Source: Oscheius onirici (lineage: Eukaryota > Nematoda > Chromadorea > Rhabditida > Rhabditidae). From it: a stretch of DNA of 64,000 nucleotides. A program made the position numbers and the translations under genes. Positions within the stretch are counted from its first letter, which is position 1. Each line of letters opens with the position of its first letter. Below are positions 12,625 to 24,168 of the stretch, piece after piece. Location: assembly GCA_932521025.1 (NCBI GenBank), contig OW051471.1:8246001-8310000 (forward strand), read 5' to 3'. Below the pieces are notes generated by a model that was not told the origin of the DNA, made no database searches, and worked only from the letters and a program-made list of their open reading frames with translations.

Positions 12625-14136
12625 TTATTGACTCGTTGTGGTTCCCGAAGACGATGAACCACTAGAGGTTGTTGTAACACCTTGAATACCATTGATATTT
12701 CCTGTTGGACTGAGAACCGTCGTTGTTGATCCGGTCATCGCTGCGGTTCCAAACGGTGTCGATCCGGTGGCGATAGTTGTAGAAGGCGCCATGGTAGTGC
12801 TTCCAGATGAATCGATTGTCGTACTGGTTTCACCTCCTCCGAGTGTACCTCCAAGTATGGTAGATGACAGTGTTGTCATTCCTGTAGAAGTTGTAGAATC
12901 AGTCGCATTGAATGTAATGCCTGTAGCTGTAGCCATGATTGTAGAGCCAGCGGTGGTAACAGAATTCATGGTCGTAGTCTCAAGAATAGACATTGTGGAA
13001 GAACTGTTGTTAGGAGGGGTTGTTGAAACATTTGCAAGGGAACTACTTCCATTGAGAACAGAAGTCGGTTCCGTGACTGACAGAGGCCCACCAATAATTG
13101 CAAGCGTGGTGTGGAGTGTCGATAAACCGAGTTCACTGCCATTTGTTCCAGGACCAGATGGAGTCAATCCTCCCAGAGGCTGTCCAACTGCCAACGTTGG
13201 TTGAGTAGGAATCCCCATGTCACTGGCCGGGCTAACTGTACCAGATGGCGTAGTGGTCAGTGCTTCAAGTGGTCCTCCAACTGCCAATGTTGGTTGTGTA
13301 GGAAGTCCCATGTCACTGGCAGGTGTGACTGCAGTTCCATTCAAAATTGAGACTATCGTAGTCGAATCTATTCCTTGCGCAGCAGCTGGAGCTGCTTGCC
13401 CTGGAGCCAATGTGTTGATGTTCACCAAGAAGTTGGTCAAGTCTGCAAACGCTATGCAGATTATTCATAGAGCTTACCAGAGCGGTTGAAAAAGGCGGCA
13501 ACTTCTGGAGACATCGTAGTTGTGGCATTCTAAAAAATAATAAAAAGTCGGGATGGGAGTTTCCTACAGATCCATTCAAATGAGCCAAATAGTCTGGCAG
13601 AGCAGTTTGAATTGCCATTTTCAATGAATCGGCCATTGATGGGTCCAAGTCGCTCACTGAAATTAGTCATCAAAACGAATGATGTCTAAGTTGGATTTGA
13701 AAACAGATTAGGGTGTTTTTCTCACAGAGCCTATGAAACTGTACAAACAAACTACTCCAAGAATAGGTTTACTGTATCGAAATCATAGTCAATGTTTTTC
13801 ACATTCCGTCTGGTATTTTTATAAAGGAACAACTTCATTAGCGAAAATGGGGTTTCGTGTCTTGTCGTGTACAGAGTACAGTTATGAGGCCACTGACTGT
13901 CTCAACAAATCAAACAATCTGTCAGACAGAAAGAGCTACCGTTCAGCTTTTCAAATATACCTCTCAAAGTTGATTATTTCTTCTTTTACTACCGAACAAG
14001 AGTAAAGAGACTCACGGTTATTGATGCTGTCCAAGTTGGTAAGATGGTTCCCATCATAAGTCAGACTAATGTTGTGAAGATAATTTGTCGGGAAAGCCGA
14101 CACCAACGGCAATAGAAGAGTAACAAGTACAAACAT
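12625..14136 (-). CDS. mucin-like Ser/Thr-rich secreted protein
   Basis: Four exons join in phase: signal peptide exon (ATG 14136, MFVLVTLLLPLVSA), an exon at about 13658-13571, a short exon near 13530-13480 and a long last exon ending at TAA 12625-12627. The N-terminal 100 residues form a small hydrophilic region with NXS/T sites. The remaining 260 or so residues are Ser/Thr/Gly-rich and contain degenerate repeats of about 30 residues, each with a core such as PASDMGLPTQPTLAVG (seen again as PASDMGIPTQPTLAVG, with a third weaker copy). This composition predicts a heavily O-glycosylated extracellular or surface-coat protein. A TATA-like box lies just upstream of the ATG. The family is not recognised. 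Confidence 0.75.
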
Positions 14137-14163
14137 TGGAAGTAACTGGCAGTAACTCCGGAC

Positions 14164-14175
14164 AGTATTTATATT
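14164..14175 (-). promoter_or_regulatory. TATA-like box of the mucin-like gene
   Basis: On the minus strand the sequence reads ATATAAATAC about 30-40 bases before the ATG at 14136, the spacing of a core promoter close to the start codon. Confidence 0.4.
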
Positions 14176-15308
14176 TGTGGCGAGGGCAACCCGCCCAGTG
14201 GCACAAATGAATAGACTCCCAAGAGAGCTATGTCAACTTTACCTTGCCAAGGACACAGTTACTTTCGGATGGCGTTCCTTTTGGATGAAAGGAGTTCAGC
14301 CGACGGACAATGAAGAGGGATTTGTTTGAGAACCCACTGGAAGCACTAAGTTCGTGTACTTGACGTAGTTTTTTTATGGTTTGCAGAAAAGTTTGAAGTT
14401 TAGTCGGCTAGCTTTATAAATCACTGTAGTGTATGCTACTGTGTTACGCAAAATCGTTTTCGGAAAACAGCTAAGGCTCAGCTGTTTCAGCATACACAAC
14501 TTTGGAACGTAAATCAAAAGATACGAGAAGGCGATTAAATGTCACAACATAATAGCTGCAAGAGTGTTCGCTGGAGCACAGAAGAAAGAACGGAGATTTT
14601 TTGACATTTGGGGCAGGATGGTATCAAGGAAAGTACCAGCATTTTTAAACAGAGACAGAGTAAACTGCGGAAGACTCCAAATCATTAACGATTTTGATAG
14701 AATTGGTAATGGAGCTCCATGAAGAGAGTCGATGTTTCATAGAACAATATTGGAAAAATAAGTATTGTGATATTTTCTAGAAGCAAGCTTGGTTCAAATT
14801 CTAGAATCCGATAGCTCGTCTAGTGATTTCTGAACTGCATTTTTTGACGTTACTTCTTCAATTCAAGGCTTCTTCAGGGCAAGTATATTGCATATGTGTT
14901 AGCGAAGTCATTCTGTCAGAGTGTCAGACTACTGTGTCCCAAGAATCATTAAGTCTATAGACTGCCTCACTCATAAGGGTCACTGATCATTCGATGTTTT
15001 GTTCACTTCGCACCCCGCCCTTTTCTTCTTACTACCTCGGCGCGTGTACAACCAGCAATATTTGCCTCTGATTTTGTCAGAGTAAACTTTCACGTTCAGG
15101 CGCAAACGATAGGCTCGCGACTGTATCAAGTTACCAAGAATTCGCATAGGAACGGAGCAAATAAGTAAAATTCACTTTTGACGTCTCAAACCTGGGTACA
15201 GAGGTCATACCAAGAGAGCTACTTATTCACACATCACTGAAAGCTGCTAAGAGTTTCCAGCAAATCTGATGAAAGAAGGACAACAAGACAGAGTTCATTC
15301 TATTTTCT
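14176..15308. other. intergenic region, nothing recognised
   Basis: Both strands were read; only short unconnected frames are present. Confidence 0.5.
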
Positions 15309-15647
15309 TTAATCACGACCGACAAAACGTTTGTCCAGAAGAGCTCCGTAGCGGGAGAGGGCGGCCAAAGTGTTCACGTTCTGCATGTTGTAGCTCCTGA
15401 AAGAGAAAACATAGAATAGAAGAGCACGCTTAATGTTTCTCGGAACTCTGGATACAACTAAGAGTGTTTTCTTGGAGATCATTCAACGTCTCCATTGGTC
15501 GTCTCGATTTAAAATGAGCACCAACCTGAGGAACTCCCTATCATTGATGGGTCTCTGCTTGGCTCCTTGGAAGTTGAACAAGACTGGTGTGTTGTAGGCA
15601 TTGATGGCAAGAATGAGAGCAACGAAGGCGAGCAAGAACTTGAACAT
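15309..15647 (-). CDS. 69-residue secreted peptide precursor (possible neuropeptide or antimicrobial peptide)
   Basis: Two exons (15647-15526 and 15396-15309) join in phase with canonical sites to give a complete 69-residue protein ending at TAA 15309-15311. Residues 1-17 are a textbook signal peptide (MFKFLLAFVALILAINA). The mature part has no cysteine. It contains arginines that could be processing sites (REFLR) and ends with a segment followed by a dibasic KR (SRYGALLDKRFVGRD), the layout of a small peptide precursor. The ATG is preceded by a pyrimidine-poor CCCAG acceptor, so the transcript may be trans-spliced or have a 5' UTR intron. I do not recognise the peptide family. A neuropeptide-like precursor is the inference; a structural secreted peptide is the alternative. 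Confidence 0.75.
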
Positions 15648-15845
15648 TTCTGGAAACTTCTGGGTTTTCAAAAGAAAACGGGAAAAGAGGTTGGAGGATA
15701 TAGAGTGACGCTTGGGACCAGTGGTTTGTCCTCTAAATTTTCCCACAGTTCCTATCGAAAACATTACGATTCTAGGCAGCAATTGAAATTGTTGCAAAAA
15801 TGAAAAACGTTAAGTAGAATCGCCCTCGTTTGATCATCTAAAATG

Positions 15846-15856
15846 CCTTTTATATA
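15846..15856 (-). promoter_or_regulatory. TATA-like box upstream of the small peptide gene
   Basis: The minus strand reads TGTATATAAAAGG about 200 bases upstream of the ATG at 15647. An acceptor-like site lies between the two, which fits a transcript whose 5' end is removed by cis- or trans-splicing. Confidence 0.4.
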
Positions 15857-18800
15857 CAGAAACAAGCGTCCGAAATCCTCTTCGGGGCGGAGTGATCCTT
15901 CCCAGCGTCACAAAGGGCAGGATGTAGCGATGTTCTTGGAATCTTCTTTAGTCTTAGTTCACGAGAGGAACAAGATTATTTTCGGAAGGGAAAAGGAACT
16001 TGTTCGAGTAAATTGGCTGTTTCAATGGAGAGAAGGAAGGTTTGTTGATTCTTATAGAGATCGTACCAATAGCTAATTGCAGATTGAAGAAACGTCAAGC
16101 CATGCGGCAAACCTTTTTTTCAAGCAAAGATCGACAACCTAGGAACAAGCTTCCTCGTTCTATGCCGCTGGTTTGGTTTGTTTTGGTTACTGGAAGGTTA
16201 CTGAAGATGTCCAGAGTATAGAAAAGAATTAAGTAAAATGAATAGTACGGTTCTAATCGTAGCACTGGGGGAATGGCCTCCTTGAAGTGTTCGTGCTAAG
16301 AGTTCGGCTCATTGTTGTGGTAATTAAACGGGTGCGTAGTTGTTTCCTGTTCTCTTAATTAGTATGGGACAGGCACCGAATTCCATGACTCAATTCTTGA
16401 GACCAATTACTTCGGTCAAAAACTAGCCAAGGATCACGCACTGACGGGATTACATGACGATAAAAAGAGTACAATTTGCAAGAAAACGTGTAGATTAGAC
16501 GTCAAAAAAACTTCCAGACGCAACATTGCATCAAATCTCTGATAAACTTTTCAAGAGTTCATAAATTTTAGCTAGAGATTTGATCTTATGACTGAAGAAA
16601 GGAGAGAGTACAATCTGATCAGAGCAGGCGCATGACCCAAGTGACCCTGAGAAAGGGAAAATAAGGTGAGCCGCCCTGAGATTTTCCCACAGATGGCTAC
16701 ATCTACCAGAACAACATCACGTCAATGGGATAGCTATTTGGACGACACCGCCTACGAGAAAAGCGAAGACCTTGATGGAGGGAGGTCAAAACATTGTTAT
16801 ATTGAGAGCATGTATTTGTCACATAAGAAATTGAGAAAATAGTAAAGGGATGCCTTCCACTAACGACTGGATAAAGCTATGATTTGAAAATTTTCCAAAT
16901 TCCTGTCATCGTTTGTGAACATATGATTTCGAGTCAATGTGTTTAGCTGCAGAAGGAAAGAAGCATTGTGCTTCCCACAGCTAAGCGATTTGTGGTGTTG
17001 GGTAGCTGGGAAAATCTCGAGGAGTGGTTCGAGAGAGAAAGAACGAATGGAGACGAAGTAAAGCTGTATAGAAGGGAGGTACTATAGCTGAACACAAGTT
17101 CAAGCCAGGTCACGGCTGAACATCCATATTTCCGGGCAGACTACTGGGTCGGCTAAAACAACCTTTAGTTCTAAAAGTACACACTTCCTAAGAAGTGGGG
17201 GTGGCTTGAACTGGTTTTAGGTCAAGCTAGGAGTGAGTCAGCAAGGTCATACTACTGCGGTTTTTAAGAAGGTTACAGTAGCCAAGTCACTGGAGCATAC
17301 AATCCAAAGACCACGAGAGAATTGTGTTTTGCTCTCCCAATATATTACTGTATCTGAATGATGAGCGTTCCGACAGAAATGCCAAACTTTCACAACAAAA
17401 AATCACCTGTCACTGAGGAAAAACTTGGTCAAAAACAATTTCAAATAGAACGTGACTTGAAGACGAAGTGAAATCTTTTCACTCTACTGCTCTATTGCTC
17501 AGGAAGTTATAGCGTATGCACATACTACGCCACTGGAGAGTGCACAGACGCATTATAGTAATGAACTTTATGCGAGTCGTGAGATCCAAATAGACACTGC
17601 CTATTCTTAAGATTGGGGGTGGATACTGATGGAATGGGCTTGTTCATTGTCGAGTTTCGTGGCAGAAAAAAGATTTTGCACTTCAATGTCCAGGCCTTTG
17701 GAAGAGAGAGACTTCTACTAAATAGGTACTGGACCTTTCGATCTCATTAACTTTCAAGGCACTTCTGGTATCTTTAAAAAGTTAAATGCTTTACGCCCAT
17801 TAGGTGTTTTTCGATCTGGGGAGACCAACTGGAATTAAAGCTACCACATGCAACTAAGAGACCACACATGGGGTGACGTTTGGCGTGTTGTGAGTATCCG
17901 GTTACAGAGTTTTCAGGTTACAAGTCGAAAATCCGAAAAAGAGTATCAATGTGTTTATTTGGTAATACTATGGAGTTCCGCTGTGTCGCAACATCTTCCA
18001 CGAGAAATTGGCAGTAGCTTCGGCTGGATATCCGGGTGCTTTCCAATGATCTGTAGTAAAAAGGGTGAAAATCAGAATTTTATAAAAGGTACATGGTTGC
18101 TATTTCTCTTTGAATACCACACGGAACTTTTAAGATCGAAAAAATTCCCCGACCTTCACAGAAATTTTTATCTCTCCAAACCACTTGATCCATTCTGAAC
18201 AGAGTCGCCAAAGAACAATCACTCAGCGACTGTTGCATATTTACTGGATTGTTTTGGCGGGATTTGTAAACAAATCAAAACAATTTATCTGTGCAACCAT
18301 ACCCTTTTTATAACAGAAGTGGTTCACGAAACATCCAGTGCCGCAGTGGAAAAAAAACTTTAGTCCACTTTTTGGTCCACTTTCCAAATCAGATTAGAAA
18401 CAACGATTGAATTAAAATGTGGTGGCGCTGGTTATGTTATTCTCTGCTGTTCATTTACTTCAGTGCTGACAATTTGACCCTCATTTCGATCCTGAGTCTT
18501 TCTTTAACCTTTGACTCACGTAAAAGAAGAGATTTGATGAGGCTGCCGTCTGGCAAGCAGAATTGCTGGTATTCAAAAACTGCTTCCTATAAAAACATGT
18601 TTTTTAATGAGGGCGGAAGTGATACAATTTCAATATTTTTTTTATAATTATTTGAATCTTTCTCTGCTAGACCTTGAATTCTTCCAGACATTTCTTTAGA
18701 AGTGTGAATTATCCAGACGATTGTTTTGTATACATTCATACATATATTGACCTTCCTGCGGTAATTACGCAAATTCAATCGACGTCGACAGTCGGCTCTT

Positions 18801-19279
18801 CAATGGCGTCAACAATTTTAAAATTTAATTGAGGTCAAATAAACACAATGGGAAAGATCTCCGAATTCTCTTCCAAATATCCGATGCTTTATCATCTTTT
18901 CAGACATTCACATGCCCTTTTCTCCCGAAATTCCGTCTTCGATACTACTTTCCTTTTTACCTCCTTTTCTTTCCTTTTTACCTCCTTCCTGCGTCAAACC
19001 TCCAATCGCGTCTTGTCTTTTCGTCTTTTACCTGAATCATCTTTCCTCTTGTCATCAGCATTTAGTTGTTCCGAAATTGCCCCTGACTGTTATTTCCAAG
19101 ACCACAATTTATTACGACACTTTGTTCTCTTGTTCTGACCAGAAGCTGTAGGATAAGATCGTAGGAGGAGCCAGACCTGAGTCTCTTTCTCTCGGACCCG
19201 TTCGAGCTACTATTTTTCTCTAATTGATGTTTTTCTGAGTAACAGACGTAGCTGAGCTATTTTCAGAGATTCTCAATAT
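15857..19279. other. intergenic region without supported genes
   Basis: Open frames such as 17848-18198 (+, 116 codons), 18417-18647 (+) and 18848-19138 (+) have no domain signal, no consistent splice partners and biased composition. The last contains a short direct repeat of CCTTTTTACCTCC near 18947-18988. Treated as non-coding. Confidence 0.4.
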
Positions 19280-21144
19280 ATGGAGACGACCGTCGCTCCA
19301 GATCCGTGTCTTTTGGCCGCAGAGTTAGCAGACTCTCCCCTTCATCGCGGTGTCCTCTTCTTCAAAATTTTCACCTGCTTCTGTGGTCTGGCCGGAGACA
19401 TTTGGATATGGAAGTATGAGGTAAGTTTCGAGGAAATATACTTGTCAGCTGACAGAAATTATTCAATCGCAGCATGTTCGCTATAACACAATTTTAAGTT
19501 ATGATAAAAAAGAAATATACTGGTCGTGGGGGTTTGTCATGTGGCTCTCTTCAGAGATTCAGCTGTTTCTCTGACAAATTGCGTACTTTTGTTGCCATTT
19601 GTTTCGATCGACCAAAGAGGTACAAACTCAAAAAAAAGTGAGACAGAAAGACTGAAAATCGAGAAACAACGTCTCAACTTTCAAAAATTTTTCACCAAAT
19701 ATTTGGTCCCGACGGGGAATAAATGGTTTATGGTATGTTGTCGACTTTCCATAGGTTGCGAATTTTCTTTTCATTAACCTCTGAACTCGCCGTCATTAAT
19801 AGCAAAGATGTGTGAACTCGCTCCTAACTTGTCCTAATTGGTGTCTTTCTTCTGGCTTACAATGCTGACCACGAGAGTGTTCAATGGCGAATAGACTTCT
19901 CACAATCAGTAAAAAAACTAATTTTGTGAAGATGCTGATAAAAGAACTGACCTTTGCTTCGCAATTTTAAGACAGAAGTCTTTAGGGAACAAGATGGTTG
20001 GCTCATCCGAATGCACGCGTCATCTACATGTTGCATCTTTTCTGGGCTACTTTTGTTGCTGTCACCTACTCCATCCCGATGATTTTCGACTTGATCAGGT
20101 ACTCACAAAGTTGAGGGAAAATATAATTCATTTAGATTCCTAACTCCGAGAACAAACGACTGCGAGTATTTGGTCCCAGTCTTTGCCAGTTTCTGGATCA
20201 GATTCGTCCCAGCTTACGCCATCAACGCCCAGTCTTTTGCTATGTGTGCGCTTGCAATTGAAAGAACAATCGCTTCAGTCTGCCTCAAATGGTATGAGAA
20301 ACAGGACAAGGCTTATCTGGGAGCTGTTCTTTGCGCCTTGGCTGTAAGTTTGTAAAACATAAAAAATTATTTGATGAACCTTAGGTAATCCTTCCCGTCA
20401 TTCAACTCTACGTCTTTATCATCTCTCCAAACACTTGGGTCGGGAAGGTTGTCTCCACTTCCATCCTCACAGTCGACAACACAAATTCGTACAATGTAAG
20501 TGCTTCAAATGGACCAGAATTACACACCGTCTCCTCTTTCACTCTAATTGTTGGATCATTGGGTTTAAAAATTGTCTGATTGTGAGACCTTTGGTCTTGA
20601 GATGTTGATGAGACTTGTACTTTGCGACACATTTAGATCCACCTGAAAATTCAACAAGTCATGGAATCCACTACCATGTTTTGCTTCGTCTTCACTTTCA
20701 TCTTGAATAAGCTGCAGTCTCGAAAGGTCAAAGTGGCTACAGCAAACATGAACATTTTGAGTCTTCGATACCAGGTGCTTACAGTCTGTTTCTGTCCCAA
20801 AGAATAACTTTCAGATAAAGGAGACATCAAAGGTAGTCAACTCCCTTCTCCCGTGTTTCTGCGTTCACTTCTCCATCTTTTTCGCGCCTCCAATTATCCT
20901 CTCGTGGAGACGAAATGTAAACTCGAGATCTACGAAAGAACCGAAAATGTTTCAGATGTTACCAGCACTTAGCAGTGTTGACAACTACAGATGGATTGAA
21001 GTCACTTCCGAGTTTCAGCTCTACTCTCTACTTATGCCCCTGATTATATGGTTGCTGAGGAGGCACGAGAGAGGGAAGTCAGTCGTCAACAGTCACAAGG
21101 GGATCGACAACCATTTTGACCAATTTAAGGCTTGGATTGCGTAG
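19280..21144 (+). CDS. Sra/Srab-superfamily serpentine chemoreceptor
   Basis: Seven exons join in phase from ATG 19280 to TAG 21142-21144 (about 335 residues). Helix one lies in exon 1 (FFKIFTCFCGLAGDIWIW), and the next exon holds the loop LAHPNARVIYMLH and helix two. The third exon carries the family-type motif AMCALAIERTIASVCLKW at the end of helix three. The intracellular segment LQSRKVKVA...LRYQIKETSK matches the basic loop before helix six of this superfamily. The protein ends with a short tail (DQFKAWIA). Function is inferred as chemosensory G-protein-coupled signalling in sensory neurons. Sra versus Srab cannot be decided by eye. Confidence 0.8.
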
Positions 21145-21969
21145 AAAAGTTCTGATAAACTGTATGAACTTCAAAAGTTGTTGCTATAGTCCAAGAGGGT
21201 GGTGCCAGTTGGTCTTTGCCACCGGAAATGCCAGCTCGGAAAGGATTAAACTTCTGAGATCGTTATCAGGGAAAATCCGTGCAAAAATTCCTGATTGCAT
21301 GCACAGTTATCACGTTTTTTGATAGAGAACACAGTCGACCTCAACACTAAGAGTTTTTGTTGCGGTGAAAGAATCTTGATATTGGCGACTACAACGATGA
21401 TCGATGGAAGGTTTCCCTTTTGTGCACAGACATGACAGCTTTGTAAGCAGTACAACAGACTTTTGTGGACAGTTTTTTTCGTTTCTCCACAGTAGAGACA
21501 ACTGCCTTCTTCATCAGAATCCTGAACCTGCTGATATACAGATTTGATTGACCAATCTTGTGGTACTAATAATCCTGTACTTTGGCAGGAGGAACCTTCG
21601 TTCTCAACAACTTTAAACACGGAAGCAGTCTTTTGTGTCGAGGCTCAGGGTAGATTTCAGGTACCAGGAAACAGTCACTATGTATCAATACAAAATTCAA
21701 ACTACGCAAAGGTGAATATTAAACCGAGCAACGCTGCAACAAATCCACGATAACATCTAAATCTCAGCAGCAACCGAAATAGAAGAAATGTACAACCAGT
21801 CTTGCCTAATCTCCTTTGTGAATGTCCCCTCCCAGATTACAAGTTTTCATTCTACTTGATAAGAGGCTTACACATCCTATACGATTCAGTCTGTGTTGGT
21901 TTATGGCATAGCTGATAGCGCGATTGTAAAACATCCGAATTTAAATTGTTTTATCATGAAGAGGCGAAA
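21145..21969. other. intergenic with a Cys-rich frame of unknown status
   Basis: The minus-strand frame at 21246-21620 contains CLYCGE...LLYCLQSCHVCAQK, which recalls the C-terminal cysteines of an ShKT domain and lies downstream of an ShKT gene on the same strand. No consistent exon chain was found, so it may be a remnant. Confidence 0.25.
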
Positions 21970-22907
21970 TTAACACAAGCCACAAGTTTTTGCACAATAC
22001 TTCTTCTTGTCGTCTGGAGAATAGAACGTAGAATTGCAGAAGCCTCTCTGGTTCCAGTTGTAACAGCTGAACATGATATTTTGTTATTTTTAAAATAAAA
22101 AACCAACTTGGAACTGGTATCCTGGCAGGTTCCAGAATTGGTCGACCTTGTGGTTGTCGTTGAGCTTCCGTTTCCGCCGTAAGAGGTACAAAACTCACAA
22201 GTCCTTCTACAGTACTTGGATGCATAGTCCGGACTGGTGAGACAGATTTTCTTCTCGTCTGCCGCGCAGAAATCGGTATCAGTAAGATCATCACAGCCGT
22301 TATCGTCGCAGAAACCACAGCTGGCGGGACAGTTATTCTCAATCAAAGTCTTCTTTGTGGGATCGGAGCACTGCTGTTGGGTGAGAGTGTCGCAGGAAAT
22401 TTCAGGGACTAAATTCTTTTCTTTAAAGCTCAAATAAAAAAGACAAACTGGGCTTGTTGGAACAGTCGAACTGCTCGGTGAGACAACAGAATCCGCAATA
22501 GCTGGCACAGTTCTTGATGGAGAAGGCCTTGGCAGCTGGCGAAGCAGCGTTGTTAGCGTCCTAATCCGTATGTACCTACATTTTATCATAAAGTTACCTC
22601 GTAACACTTAGTGGGTCTAGCACCGTCTGTTCCTGCTGCAACAGCTGTTCCCCCTAACAACGTCGTACATTCATCAGTACCGGCGACATCAGGACACATT
22701 GTTGATTGGAAAGAGTACTGTAAGATCTCGGTTTGAAGCAAAAAGTAAAAAAAAAAACTAACTTGAGCTGCCCCATTAACGGTGACGGTGCAGCTCATGT
22801 CATCGCCAATGACGGCAAGGGCTGTTTGAGCTAGAATTGGAAGTTTAGGTGGTAAAAAAAAAACGAAACATACCGGAGACTAAAAGGACAACGGATAGGA
22901 GAAGCAT
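21970..22907 (-). CDS. secreted multi-ShKT-domain protein
   Basis: Six exons join in phase: signal peptide (ATG 22907, MLLLSVVLLVSG), two exons with a Cys-containing N-terminal region, then ShKT modules, ending at TAA 21970-21972. Visible ShKT endings are KNCASYCGFCC, NNCPASCGFC, YCRRTCEFC and YCAKTCGLC, so the protein has three full or near-full modules and one partial. A Ser/Thr-rich linker (about 22190-22130) precedes the last module. ShKT domains are six-cysteine folds found in potassium-channel-blocking toxins and in many nematode secreted, cuticle-associated or metalloprotease-linked proteins; no enzyme domain is present here. A role in surface or defence is inferred only. A decayed relative lies immediately upstream. 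Confidence 0.8.
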
Positions 22908-22983
22908 GACTTTGAGGCACTTTTTAACTGATAATCCGCCGCTTTTAAGAAACCCATTATCATGGTCGGGTTGCCACGAGGCA

Positions 22984-23480
22984 TTACTCTTCACAAAAGA
23001 GCTGATAACGAACTTCCGAGGGAGGCGTCGTCACTCTGGAAAGATGACTTTTGTCACAAAGTTCTGCAAAATATAGGCTTGTAAGACAGATTCTTTTAGC
23101 GTCTTCCTCGTAAACGACTGTTTCAACAAGATCGTCACAGCCATTATCGTCGCACGACCGCAGCTGGCTGGACAGTTTTCTTCGAGCCTCTTCATGTCGC
23201 CTGTTTCGTGATCGTCTCACAGGAAATAGCGGGAACTGAAATTGTTTTGATAGTTTAATCAAATATTACTTACTAGGCTTGTTGGAGCAGTCGAACTGTT
23301 CAATAAGACAGCAGAATTCACAATACCTGGCGGTTTTTGATGGAGAAGTCCTTAGCAGCTTGCGAGGATCGTTAACTGGATGTTTTGCCTTCATGTTACC
23401 TGGTAACACTTAGTTGGTCTAGCACCGTCTTGTAAGTTAGAGGGTTGTAGGATCTGAACAATCCGGAAAGTAGAAGGGCA
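22984..23480 (-). pseudogene. decayed tandem copy of the multi-ShKT gene
   Basis: The minus strand repeats the order and wording of the neighbouring gene: DGARPTKCY-like, then a FSIKN-like exon, then CDDNGCDDL and KRICLTS blocks, with matching intron positions (for example a GTAAGTAATATTTG donor near 23272). The copy has frameshifts, in-frame stops (near 23330 and 23200), a lost Cys-rich stretch and no recognisable signal peptide or 3' end. It is therefore a tandem duplicate in decay. Reading frames are interrupted in at least three places. Confidence 0.7.
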
Positions 23481-23767
23481 CTAAAAAGCATAAACATCAC
23501 TCTGTAGTTTCTTTGACTTTTGACCTGACCGTGTCATTTACCTGGTTATCATAGGAGTCCTCTTCATACTTCACTGATAGCAAACTTCCGAAAGGTCATT
23601 GTTATCCAGTGATTTTTGATGCAGGACATAAATTTTTACAGAAGTCCAGTCTGCGCAGAACTAAAACTACTATTTCTGTTCCATGTTTCTTTATCTCCTC
23701 TTGTTTGTGGTCGGAACAGCAGCAGGACGTTGATCCATTCTCCTCTGTTTAGACACCTTTCGTACAG

Positions 23768-23776
23768 CTGCTTTTA
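23768..23776 (+). promoter_or_regulatory. TATA-like box of the single-ShKT gene
   Basis: CTTTTATAAC lies about 30-35 bases before the ATG at 23807, similar in placement to the boxes of other secreted-protein genes in this window. Confidence 0.35.
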
Positions 23777-23806
23777 TAACAGACCCTTAGTCTTTCGATA
23801 GATACA

Positions 23807-24168
23807 ATGCTAGTCTTTCTAATTTTATTAGTCGCTCCAACAGTCTGGACAATTGGCGGAAAGAAAACTCTCGGTCCTGAATTCGATACGACGACTGCGA
23901 TTTCTCCAGATGCTCAAAACACTGGGTCAACAGCAACAGTGGTGACTACAACGATACAAACGAGGACCACTAGTTCTGCTTGTAAGGACTACTATCCAGA
24001 GTGAGTTATCGATATAAATTCTTTTCAAAAAATGTGGTAGACCCAGTTCATAGAAAAACTTTCAGCGGATGTCCCGTTTGGAATGCGAAAAAAGGATTCT
24101 GCAATTCCCACTACTACACTCCTGGAGACAAATATTTTTACTGTGCCAAAACTTGTAACCTCTGTTGA
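23807..24168 (+). CDS. small secreted single-ShKT-domain protein
   Basis: Two exons: 23807-24001 and from about 24065 to TGA 24166-24168. Joining gives a protein of roughly 100 residues. It opens with a signal peptide (MLVFLILLVAPTVWT), continues with a Thr/Ser-rich segment likely to be O-glycosylated and ends with one complete ShKT domain (six cysteines, ending FYCAKTCNLC). The domain resembles the last module of the gene at 21970-22907 (both have CNS-YY-D-K-YCAKTC). It is transcribed divergently from the decayed copy between them. This suggests one local family spread by duplication and inversion. Function is not determinable beyond secreted ShKT protein. Confidence 0.8.

Noticed and set aside
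12692-13204. 170-codon plus-strand frame rich in Val
   Set aside because: It is the antisense shadow of the Ser/Thr-rich exon of the mucin-like gene.
17848-18198. 116-codon plus-strand open frame
   Set aside because: No signal peptide, domain or neighbouring exons; consistent with chance.
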